From positions 124,001-188,000 of the forward strand of contig JBEKUY010000006.1 in the NCBI GenBank assembly GCA_049514555.1: 64,000 nucleotides of DNA, written 5' to 3'. The position numbers and the translations under genes are program-made. The notes under the pieces are model-generated. The model had not been told where the DNA came from and made no database searches. It saw nothing but the letters and a program-made list of their open reading frames with translations. Positions 35,915 to 43,183 of the stretch are shown in pieces. Source of the DNA: JBEKUY01 sp049514555. GTDB taxonomy: Bacteria; Acidobacteriota; Terriglobia; Acidiferrales; UBA7541. The stretch's first letter is position 1. The number at the start of each line of letters is the position of its first letter.

Positions 35915-35943
35915 TTTATAAGCGAAAGCTCCGGATTTGTCAA
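35915..35943 (-). promoter_or_regulatory. Sigma-70 promoter of the metY leader
   Basis: Minus strand TTGACA (35938-35943), 17-bp spacer, TATAAA (35915-35920). The expected start of transcription is ~7 bases on, near 35908, only a few bases before the leader ATG at 35904. Near-consensus on both boxes. Confidence 0.85.
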
Positions 35944-36045
35944 TGACGGCCCCGGGGGACAACTCCCGATTCACCACGGCCGCACTCCATTTGCTGCGGT
36001 GAATCGAGAGCGTCCTTCTTTCCCCCTCTGCTCACCATCCGAGAA

Positions 36046-36984
36046 CTAGAAACGGTACGAGATGCCGGTTGCGAACTGAGCCCGTGCTTTGATGTTCGCG
36101 CCTGGTAACACTTCTCCGGCGGCTTGCGCCACGCCGAAATCTACGTTCAGCCGGCGTTCTGTGGGGAGTAGTACCCGGACGAAGTAGGTTAGCGTCGTCG
36201 GCAGGGTTGCGCCGGGGAGGTCCTGGATGTGGTGAGGCTCCTGGGCGACTTCCGAGCCCACTACGAGTTTGGTTCTTGCCGGGCCCGGCAGAACGAAACC
36301 CAACGCTCCGAAAAAGCGGCCTTGCCAGGCTGGGGCATTGCCGGCGATGCCGAACACAGCAGCGTTGGTAGCCTTGAACCCGAAGTTGGCCACGATCGGG
36401 AGGATCTTCGTCTGAGTGATCGTCTTTGTGGCGACCAGGTAGATGTCACCGTTGGTGGTGTCTTTGCCGGTGATGACACCGCCCACGTGCCGTACCTGCG
36501 TGCGTGCGACGAATCCCACAGCGAGAGCCGGAAGATAATTGTGCTTCCCGGCGTTTTCAGGGAGCAGGTTGGCTTTGGCGTGAAAGATGTTGAAGCCACC
36601 CTGGAACAACGGGCTCAGGTCGGGGGTGCTGCCGGCCGAGTTGAGTGCGCGGGTGTAGCCGACTTCAAACCTGTTGAGGAAGCCGACGGTGCCCGAGACT
36701 TGGTAAAGGCCGCCGATGACATCTCCACCATCCAAATAGTGAAAGCTGACGGCAGGCGCCCCAAACCCATGCGAAGAGGACGGGCTTACGTACGCGAACG
36801 GGGTCACGAATGCTCCCGTCTGGCCTTCCCAGTTGAGGCTCTGCGCATGTGTTATTGGAGTTGCGAAAAAGAAAATGACGGCGGTGGCGAGGATCAGCCG
36901 GGTACGCCGTGCTGACCCCCAAACCACCGAGAGTCGCTGGAACAAACTACGGATTGAGTCTTCAACTACCGATACGGCTTTCAT
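36046..36984 (-). CDS. Outer-membrane beta-barrel protein, DUF3034-like
   Basis: 312 residues. An N-terminal extension of ~30 residues precedes a signal segment (LILATAVIFFFATPITHAQ). The remainder alternates in short beta-strands (FHYLDGGDVIGGLYQVSGTVGFLNRFEVGYTRAL..) and ends YRF, the C-terminal aromatic signature of barrel assembly. I relate it to DUF3034 from memory; tentative. Possibly a porin. AAGGAGA precedes the ATG by 9 bases. Its 5' region has a terminator and a Cys-containing leader ORF, so it may be induced when cysteine is short, for example for uptake of a sulfur source (inference). Confidence 0.75.
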   Translation of the reverse strand: MKAVSVVEDSIRSLFQRLSVVWGSARRTRLILATAVIFFFATPITHAQSLNWEGQTGAFVTPFAYVSPSSSHGFGAPAVSFHYLDGGDVIGGLYQVSGTVGFLNRFEVGYTRALNSAGSTPDLSPLFQGGFNIFHAKANLLPENAGKHNYLPALAVGFVARTQVRHVGGVITGKDTTNGDIYLVATKTITQTKILPIVANFGFKATNAAVFGIAGNAPAWQGRFFGALGFVLPGPARTKLVVGSEVAQEPHHIQDLPGATLPTTLTYFVRVLLPTERRLNVDFGVAQAAGEVLPGANIKARAQFATGISYRF

Positions 36985-37014
36985 CGTTGTTTTCTCCTTT
37001 CAGATTGTGCGCTG

Positions 37015-37055
37015 CAAAAACAAGACGGCCCGCGATCTTCGCGATCGCGGGCCGT
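37015..37055 (-). terminator. Attenuator terminator before the beta-barrel gene
   Basis: Minus strand ACGGCCCGCGATC / GATCGCGGGCCGT, a perfect 13-bp stem with a 5-base loop at 37025-37055. It is followed by CTTGTTTTTG. It sits 31 bases before the ATG at 36984 and 37 bases after the leader ORF stop, the same spacing as in the metY leader. Confidence 0.82.
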
Positions 37056-37092
37056 TGACGAGGAACTCTAGAGTTCTACTAGTCCGAGCTCT

Positions 37093-37182
37093 TCAGATGA
37101 ATCCCTCGCGAAACCCACGGACCGCGCGCGATCGCACACATGCAGCGCATGCATGCGCAACAGAGACACCGTCCATGGGCAT
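37093..37182 (-). CDS. Cys-containing leader peptide of the beta-barrel gene (29 residues)
   Basis: ATG at 37182 (or second ATG at 37176) to TGA. The middle reads Ala-His-Ala-Cys-Ala-Ala-Cys-Val, with Cys codons TGC and TGT. Five codons later the segment CGCGGTCCGT (plus-strand 37117-37126) pairs at 9 of 10 positions with the terminator 5' arm ACGGCCCGCG. That gives the same order as in the metY leader: stall codons, antiterminator arm, stop codon, terminator. Only two Cys codons, so the sensing would be for cysteine. No consensus promoter was identified directly upstream. Confidence 0.62.
   Translation of the reverse strand: MPMDGVSVAHACAACVRSRAVRGFREGFI
37117..37126 (-). promoter_or_regulatory. 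Antiterminator arm in the beta-barrel leader ORF
   Basis: CGCGGTCCGT pairs at 9 of 10 positions with ACGGCCCGCG of the 37015-37055 terminator. Mechanism as proposed for metY; not tested. Confidence 0.6.
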
Positions 37183-37312
37183 TCGCAAACATCAGCTATG
37201 AACTTACGAAACTCCTCTCCAAGAGACTCCACCAGCCGCAAAGCACTTCACGCAATCGACTAACCCGCACCGATCCTTATCGTCAAGTCAACTTTCAGAA
37301 GTTCGCTGTTTT

Positions 37313-37553
37313 CTAGGCTGCGCACTCGCCGCGGCCGAGTTTGAGCGAATAGGTCTCCGCGCCGCCCCAGTCCACGAATAGGTCCTCGTTCTCTGTCCCT
37401 CCCGCAAAGGGCTGCCATCGCGCGACGATCTCCTGCTGCGACGTGCGTGCCACCCAGTCGCGGAACCCCTCGTCCGGCACGCTCTTCGAAGAGGCGGATC
37501 TCGTTTTCGATGGCCTCGCGGCTGTGTCGTTCTTCTATTTCTGCCTGCAGCAT
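37313..37553 (-). pseudogene. Small gene (~80 codons) with apparent +1 frameshift
   Basis: From the ATG at 37553 (GGAG 8 bases upstream) one frame reads Met-Leu-Gln-Ala-Glu..., with coding-like REAIENEIRLFEE, then turns into Gly/Arg-rich noise. From about 37481 the +1 frame becomes coding-like (SVPDEGFRDWVARTSQQEIV, then ENEDLFVDWGGAETYSLKLG) to TAG at 37313. Joining them gives ~80 residues. Either a broken gene, a sequencing error, or a programmed +1 shift near TTCGAAGAGC. No family recognised. Its leader is of the Cys-attenuator type. Confidence 0.5.
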
Positions 37554-37565
37554 TGTGTCGGCTCC

Positions 37566-37604
37566 AAAAAGAAAAACGCCCACTTGCCGATTCGGCGAGT
37601 GGGC
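37566..37604 (-). terminator. Attenuator terminator before the small frameshifted gene
   Basis: Minus strand 12-bp stem (GCCCACTCGCCG / CGGCAAGTGGGC, one G-T pair) with loop AAT at 37578-37604, then GTTTTTCTTTTT. The ribosome binding site GGAG of the next gene abuts the T run. It lies 26 bases after the leader ORF stop. Confidence 0.85.
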
Positions 37605-37630
37605 CTTTTGAATAAGCTCGAATTATAGCT

Positions 37631-37720
37631 TCAGCTCAAGGGCCTCCACGCGCCAGAATGTATCAGCGGACAACAAACGCACATCCGCTTCACCCATCCT
37701 TCATCCTGGCGACGCGCCAT
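37631..37720 (-). CDS. Cys-rich leader peptide (29 residues)
   Basis: ATG at 37720 to TGA at 37631. Contains Lys-Arg-Met-Cys-Val-Cys-Cys-Pro (ATG TGC GTT TGT TGT CCG). The later codons GGC GCG TGG (plus-strand 37646-37654) pair at 8 of 9 positions with CCACTCGCC of the terminator 5' arm. A shorter ORF (ATG at 37755, 11 codons) ends in a TGATG overlap with this start, suggesting coupled translation. Together with promoter TTGACA-17-TATTCT upstream this forms a complete attenuator. Confidence 0.75.
   Translation of the reverse strand: MARRQDEGWVKRMCVCCPLIHSGAWRPLS
37646..37654 (-). promoter_or_regulatory. Antiterminator arm in the 37.6-kb leader ORF
   Basis: GGCGCGTGG on the minus strand, complementary at 8 of 9 positions to CCACTCGCC in the 5' arm of the 37566-37604 terminator; located ~7 codons after the Met-Cys-Val-Cys-Cys run. 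Confidence 0.6.
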
Positions 37721-37780
37721 CAAGTTCGTTGCTCTTCCTCTGGCCTCTTGGCCATTTGCTCGAAGAAAATGTCGGACCGA

Positions 37781-37809
37781 AGAATATCCGAGCGTCCGCT
37801 TCCTGTCAA
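37781..37809 (-). promoter_or_regulatory. Sigma-70 promoter of the 37.7-kb leader
   Basis: TTGACA (37804-37809), 17-bp spacer, TATTCT (37781-37786) on the minus strand. Expected start near 37774. It is divergent from the PBP gene at 37.9 kb. Confidence 0.75.
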
Positions 37810-37926
37810 CGATGCATGTCCATAAGCTCCTACTGCGTGGAAGGCGCGATTTCGTCTCATCTCATTTGGTTTCTTCCCCCGCCTGAGCGACAATAGGTGC
37901 TAGACATTCAGCCTGAAGGAACTTTT

Positions 37927-40533
37927 TTGCGCATTCTTCTACAAAAGAGCTTCTGGACTTCGCGCGTGGGACTCACGCTGCTCGGGGTCGTGCTCGGCCT
38001 GTTCTTGATCGGCGCGGGCGTGTTCGCCTACTACTACATCAAGTTCGGGCGAATGATTGACGAGCGTCTTTCGGGCCACACGTTTCAGAACACCACGCAG
38101 ATTTTCTCCGCCCCCAACCGCATAACCGTCGGCGACCCGACCTCAGCAGAAGACCTGGTGGCTTATCTGCGGCGCGTGGGCTATCACCCGCAGGAGCTCG
38201 ACGGCGAGCCCGGCTACTACTCGGTCCGGGGCAGCGTCGTGGAGGTTCACCCCAGCCGGCTTTCCTATTTCGGCGGGGGCAACGCGATCCGCGTCGAATT
38301 CGCCGGGAAAAGCGTCCAGTCGATCCGATTGCTGCCGGCCGGCGCCGATCTCAGCGGCGCCGAGCTCGAGCCCGAGCTTCTCACCAATCTCTTCGACAGC
38401 GCGCGCGAAAAACGCCGCCCCCTCCACTACGAGGATCTGCCTCCCGCCCTCGTTCATGCCGTCCTCTCGGCCGAAGACAAGCGCTTTTTCGAGCATCCGG
38501 GCTTCGATCCCGTGCGCATTTTTGGCGCCGCCTGGGCCGATCTGCGCCACTCCGCGCGCCTCCAAGGCGCGAGCACCATCACCATGCAGGTCGCGCGGAG
38601 CTTCTTCTTCTCCACCGAGCGCACCTGGCGACGGAAGCTCGCTGAGACGCTCGTGGCCCTTGAGCTCGAGCACCGCTTCACCAAGAAGGAGATCTTCGAG
38701 TTTTACGCCAACGAGGTTTATCTCGGCAACCGCGGCAGCTTCGCCATCCGAGGTTTTGGCGAAGCGGGCATCGCCTACTTCGGCAAGGACGTTCAGCAAC
38801 TGTCGCTCGGCGAGACGGCCTTCCTCGCCGGCATCATCCGCGCGCCCAATTTCTATTCCTCCGCCGATCGGCGTCCCGAGCGCGCTCTCGAGGCGCGCAA
38901 CCGCGTCCTCACGCAAATGGTCGAGAACGGCCAGATCAAGCCCGCGGAGGCTGCGGCCGCCAAGAAGGGGCCGCTGCGCCTGGCTCACTCCGCTGGTTCG
39001 AGCAGCGAAGCGCCCTATTTCGTGGACATGGTCAAAGATCATCTCCTCGACAATCTTTCCGAGAATGAACTGCTCTCGGAGAATTTTCGCGTGTACACGA
39101 CGATTGATCCGGCGCTGCAGCGCGCCGCCACCACGGCCGTTGAGGCCGGCATGAAGGATGTTGATGTTCTTCTCGCGCGCCGGTATGCGCGCTGGCAGCG
39201 CGAGGCAGCCAAAAAAGAGAATAAGGAGCCGGTTCCCACAGCCCAGATCGCTCTGGTGGTGCTCGACCCGCATACGGGCGATATCAAGGCCCTCGTCGGC
39301 GGCCGCGATTATGGCCAGAGCCAATTGAATCACGCCCTCGCCCACCGGCAGCCCGGTTCCTCCTTCAAGCCTTTTGTCTACGCCGCGGCTTTCGATAACG
39401 CCGTGGACGGCGTCACCCCAATCATTACGCCCGCCACGACCGTTGATGACGTGCCCACGACGTTCATGTTTGACGGCAAGGAATATACGCCGAACAATTT
39501 CGGCGAAAATTTTATGGGCACGGTCACCTTGCGCGACGCGCTGACGCATTCGCTCAACGTCGCCACAGTGAGAGTCGCCGAACTCGCCGGCTACGGCCGC
39601 GTCGCCCAGGTGGCGCGCAAGATGGGGCTCGGCAACAATATTCAGGCGACGCCGGCGATGGCCCTCGGCGCCTATGAGATGACTCCGCTCGATGTGGCCG
39701 CCGGGTATACGATATTCGCCAACGGTGGCGTCCGGGCGGAGCCGGAGTTCATTCACATGGTTGTCAGCGCCGCGGGCGATACCATCGAGCAATCCTCTCC
39801 GCAAACGCACCTCGCGCTGGACCCGCGCGTCGCCTATCTCGTCACGAACATTCTGCAGGATGTTTTGAATCGTGGTACCGGTGCGGGCGTGCGGGCTCGC
39901 GGATTCACCGCTCCTGCCGCGGGAAAGACCGGCACCTCGCGCGACGGCTGGTTCGCCGGCTTCACCTCCAATCTTCTTTGCGTGATCTGGATCGGATTCG
40001 ACGATAATCGCGACCTCGGCTTCTCCGGCAGCCAGACGGCCGCGCCCATCTGGGCGGACTTCATGTCGCGCGCCGTGTCGCTCCCTGCCTATCGGGGCGT
40101 TCATGACTTCGCCGCGCCCGATGGAGTGACGTCCGTCACGATCGATTCCGGAACGCTCGATCTTGCCACGCCCACCTGCCCCACGACACGTCAAGAGGTT
40201 TACATTACCGGCACCGCGCCGACTGAGTTTTGCCCGCTCCACGGTGGCGGCGCGTTTTCGCAGGGCGCGCCGGGCTCATGGCTTTCGCGCATTTTTGGCG
40301 GTCATCGGACCGAGTCTCCGCCAGCCGGGGACGCCAATCAGCCGGGTACACCGGGCGCAGCGTCCGGTACCGTGCCTCCACCGGCAGATTCCCCTGCATC
40401 CGCGCCGAATGCTACGAAGACGGATGAGTCCGAGGCCGAAAAGAAAAAGAGTCCACTGCGCCGGATTTTTGGTATCTTCTCCGGTAAGAAGGATCAGGAA
40501 AAAGACAAGCCCAAGAAGGGAGAGTCGCCATGA
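37927..40533 (+). CDS. Bifunctional penicillin-binding protein 1 (PBP1B-like transglycosylase/transpeptidase)
   Basis: About 868 residues. Membrane anchor (LTLLGVVLGLFLIGAGVFAYYY), then a UB2H-like segment as in PBP1B (TQIFSAPNRITVG..EDLVAYLRRVGYHPQ). The GT51 transglycosylase follows (AVLSAEDKRFFEHPG, GASTITMQVARSFFF) and then the transpeptidase with SxxK in QPGSSFKPFVY, SxN in THSLNVATV and KTGTS. A Pro/Ala then Lys-rich tail ends the protein. TTG at 37927 is preferred because AAGGA lies ~6 bases upstream; a GTG at 37897 is the alternative. It heads a tight envelope cluster and overlaps the next gene by 4 bp. Confidence 0.94.
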   Translation: MRILLQKSFWTSRVGLTLLGVVLGLFLIGAGVFAYYYIKFGRMIDERLSGHTFQNTTQIFSAPNRITVGDPTSAEDLVAYLRRVGYHPQELDGEPGYYSVRGSVVEVHPSRLSYFGGGNAIRVEFAGKSVQSIRLLPAGADLSGAELEPELLTNLFDSAREKRRPLHYEDLPPALVHAVLSAEDKRFFEHPGFDPVRIFGAAWADLRHSARLQGASTITMQVARSFFFSTERTWRRKLAETLVALELEHRFTKKEIFEFYANEVYLGNRGSFAIRGFGEAGIAYFGKDVQQLSLGETAFLAGIIRAPNFYSSADRRPERALEARNRVLTQMVENGQIKPAEAAAAKKGPLRLAHSAGSSSEAPYFVDMVKDHLLDNLSENELLSENFRVYTTIDPALQRAATTAVEAGMKDVDVLLARRYARWQREAAKKENKEPVPTAQIALVVLDPHTGDIKALVGGRDYGQSQLNHALAHRQPGSSFKPFVYAAAFDNAVDGVTPIITPATTVDDVPTTFMFDGKEYTPNNFGENFMGTVTLRDALTHSLNVATVRVAELAGYGRVAQVARKMGLGNNIQATPAMALGAYEMTPLDVAAGYTIFANGGVRAEPEFIHMVVSAAGDTIEQSSPQTHLALDPRVAYLVTNILQDVLNRGTGAGVRARGFTAPAAGKTGTSRDGWFAGFTSNLLCVIWIGFDDNRDLGFSGSQTAAPIWADFMSRAVSLPAYRGVHDFAAPDGVTSVTIDSGTLDLATPTCPTTRQEVYITGTAPTEFCPLHGGGAFSQGAPGSWLSRIFGGHRTESPPAGDANQPGTPGAASGTVPPPADSPASAPNATKTDESEAEKKKSPLRRIFGIFSGKKDQEKDKPKKGESP

Positions 40534-41363
40534 AGGGATATAGTGTGGCGCGTCGGATTCTCTTCGCAGCAGCGCTTTTCGCCGGTTTTCTGTTCCTAAG
40601 CGTTGGTGCCAGGGCGCAGGCCCCTGCTCCCGATTCCGGGAAACCCGCCATTCCACAGTCGAGCACCACGACTCCTTCGCCGGCTCCTTTGGATGACGAG
40701 GCGCTTGCCAATCTGTATATGGCTCGCAAGGAATACGCAAAAGCCGCGGCTCTCTACAAGCAGCTCTCCGAGCGTAATCCACAGAATGCGGTCTACCTCA
40801 ACATGGCCGGGATGGCGTATCTGCGCAATGGGGAGCAAGGGCTCGCGCTGCGTTACTTTGAGAGATCTGCCAAGGTGGATCCGCACTATCCCTACCCTCT
40901 CATCAACGGCGGCGTGATCCAATACGAACGTAAGAAGTACAAGAAAGCGATTAAGGCGTACAACAAGGCCCTGGCGATTGAGAGTGCCGGCCCGGGCGCG
41001 GCTCCGACTTACATTAATCTCGGTTGCGCCCTGTTTGCCATGAGGAAACTGCCTGAAGCCATAGAGGCGTTCCGAAAAGGGTTCACCCTTGATCCGAAGG
41101 TCTTGGAGCATACCGGTTCCGGCGGTTCGGTTGCGCAGGACCTTTCCGTCGAGGACCGCGGTCTCTTCCATTTCATGCTGGCCAAAGCCTTCGCGCAGGG
41201 GGGCAACCTGGATCGTTGCGTCTTCTATTTGCGCAAGGCGCGCGACGAAGGTTACGCTTCCCTCAGTTCGGTGAAGACGGATCCTGCCTTCGCCGCCGTT
41301 GCGAAAGAACCTGCCGTGTTGGAATTGATCGAGCCGCCGCCCGCAGACAGCGCGAAACCCTGA
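40530..41363 (+). CDS. Secreted TPR protein
   Basis: 277 residues. Signal peptide (ARRILFAAALFAGFLFLSVGARAQ), a Pro/Ser linker and three to four TPRs (ALANLYMARKEYAKAAALYKQ, AVYLNMAGMAYLRNGEQGLA, YPLINGGVIQYERKKYKKA). Starts within the PBP stop (ATGA), implying coupled translation. It probably binds a periplasmic partner, perhaps linked to the PBP; no enzyme motif. Confidence 0.85.
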   Translation: MKGYSVARRILFAAALFAGFLFLSVGARAQAPAPDSGKPAIPQSSTTTPSPAPLDDEALANLYMARKEYAKAAALYKQLSERNPQNAVYLNMAGMAYLRNGEQGLALRYFERSAKVDPHYPYPLINGGVIQYERKKYKKAIKAYNKALAIESAGPGAAPTYINLGCALFAMRKLPEAIEAFRKGFTLDPKVLEHTGSGGSVAQDLSVEDRGLFHFMLAKAFAQGGNLDRCVFYLRKARDEGYASLSSVKTDPAFAAVAKEPAVLELIEPPPADSAKP

Positions 41364-41461
41364 TCGCCGCCGCACTTGCGCGGAGCGTCCTCGTCTCGTT
41401 TGCGGGCTCAACGACGGGCGCGTGCCCGTCCTTTCCGGGCTTCTGTTACAATCCGGTTGAG

Positions 41462-43183
41462 ATGCGTGGCCTCTCCGTGTTTCTGAACGCCGTCCTGCTC
41501 GCGAGTCTGCTGGTTTCCCTCAGGGCCGCGGGCCTGCCGCAGGACTCTCCGGCTCCGGTTCCCGCGAAGGCGCTGCCACCGGGTTTCTCTTCCGTCATTC
41601 TTGTTTATCCGTTTGAAAATTCCGGGCGCTCGATGCGTTACGACTGGCTTGGGGAAGGCCTGGAAGAACTCACCATCGAGCGGCTGGCCGCTGCCGGCCT
41701 TCCGGTCTTCTCACATGAAGAGCGCCTCGCCGGACTCGAGCGCTACGGTTTGCCTGCGGCGGGACGTTATAGCCGCGCGATGATGATCCGCATCGCCGAG
41801 GACCTCGATGCGGATTTCGTCCTGTTCGGCAGCTACACGACCGACGGCAAGACGCTTGTTCTGGATGCGCGCCTGCTTCGCGTTCGTCCACCGGCGCTGC
41901 TCCCTCCGGTCGCCATCTCAACGCCGCTCGAGGGCTCTTTGGACGCGCACTTGCGCGCCGTTTGGCGGCTTCTCTCCGAGGCCGATCCGTCCTTCCCGCT
42001 GACCCTGGCCTCATTCACGCGCCGCCAGCGGCCGCTGCGCCTGGACGCCTTTGAGTACTATATTCGCGGACTGCTCGCTTCAGAAGACGAGCAGAAGGTT
42101 CGCAGCCTCCGCGAGGCCGCGCGCCTCGATCCTGGCTGGATCGCCCCGGCCTTTGCACTTGGCCAGGTCTATTTCACCCGGCGCGACTGCGGCGACGCGA
42201 TCTCCTGGCTGGCCCGCATTCCCTCGGCCGCGGACGAAAGCCTCGAAGCCGGCTTTCTCACCGGCGTGTGCGACCTCATTCAGAATCAGCCGGACCGCGC
42301 GAAGACCGTTTTTCAGTCGCTCAGCGAGCGTCTTCGCCTCGAATACGGCGGCGCCTACGAACTCCCTGAAATCCTGAATGACCAGGCGATCGCGACGAGC
42401 CGTCTTGGCAAGCCCGCGCTTTCCGAGCCGTTCCTCGAGCGGGCTCGCCGGCTCGATCCCGACGACAGCGACTACGATTTCAACTGGGCGCTGGCGAAGG
42501 TCCGCTCGAAGACCCCAGCCGCGGCCGTCGCGCCCCTACGCGAAGTGCTCGCACGCGAGCCGGAAGACAATGAGGCCCGCGCTCTTCTCATCATGGCCCT
42601 TGAAGGCAGCGGTCAGAAAGATGCGGCCGCGGCCGAACGCGCTGTTGCTTCCGGCGATTCGTCTGGAAAACCGATACCGTCGCTCAAGCCCGACGCTCTC
42701 GCGCGCCTCGATCGCATCAAGACGCAACTCGACGCAAGCGTGCTGAAGCTCGCGGCGGCGTCCGGCTCGGGCGACACCGCGGAGGCCCCCGGCGCGGGCG
42801 CCTTACCCGCGAACGCCCCTCTGTCTCACGCCAGGCGCGGCCGGCAGATGCTCTCCGCGGGAAATCTTGCCGATTCCGAGAAGGAGTTTCACGCGGCCGT
42901 GACACAGAATCCTAACGAGGCGACCCCGCACCAGGGACTCGCCGAGGTGTACCGCCGCCTAGGCCGTCGCGATGACGCCATTACCGAGCTTCGCGCCGCG
43001 CTTGGTCTGCGCGAGACCGCCGCGGCGCACACCGACCTCGCGCGCCTCTATCTGGACGAACAAAAGCCCGAACTAGCCCGCGCCGAGCTTGAACGCGCGC
43101 TCCAGCTCGCTCCCGGCTATGCCGCGGCGCGCCAACTTCTCCAACGCCTGCAGCCCTCGAAGCCCGGAGGCAAAACGCCATGA
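41462..43183 (+). CDS. Large TPR-rich secreted protein
   Basis: 573 residues from the ATG at 41462, which places a signal peptide first (LSVFLNAVLLASLLVSLRAAG); the open frame continues 82 codons upstream without a signal. Residues ~40-200 resemble a nucleotide-free FlgO/TolB-N-like fold (VILVYPFENSGRSMRYDWLGE, then DFVLFGSYTTDGKTLVLDARLL). The C-terminal ~370 residues are TPRs (ALRLDAFEYYIRG.., LGRRDDAITELRAALGL, ELERALQLAPGYAAA). Role unknown; part of the envelope cluster, overlapping nfeD by 4 bp. Confidence 0.8.
   Translation: MRGLSVFLNAVLLASLLVSLRAAGLPQDSPAPVPAKALPPGFSSVILVYPFENSGRSMRYDWLGEGLEELTIERLAAAGLPVFSHEERLAGLERYGLPAAGRYSRAMMIRIAEDLDADFVLFGSYTTDGKTLVLDARLLRVRPPALLPPVAISTPLEGSLDAHLRAVWRLLSEADPSFPLTLASFTRRQRPLRLDAFEYYIRGLLASEDEQKVRSLREAARLDPGWIAPAFALGQVYFTRRDCGDAISWLARIPSAADESLEAGFLTGVCDLIQNQPDRAKTVFQSLSERLRLEYGGAYELPEILNDQAIATSRLGKPALSEPFLERARRLDPDDSDYDFNWALAKVRSKTPAAAVAPLREVLAREPEDNEARALLIMALEGSGQKDAAAAERAVASGDSSGKPIPSLKPDALARLDRIKTQLDASVLKLAAASGSGDTAEAPGAGALPANAPLSHARRGRQMLSAGNLADSEKEFHAAVTQNPNEATPHQGLAEVYRRLGRRDDAITELRAALGLRETAAAHTDLARLYLDEQKPELARAELERALQLAPGYAAARQLLQRLQPSKPGGKTP

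Noticed and set aside
38143..40242. 699-residue antisense ORF opposite the PBP gene
   Set aside because: Typical high-GC mirror of a real gene; Arg/Gly-rich with no domain.
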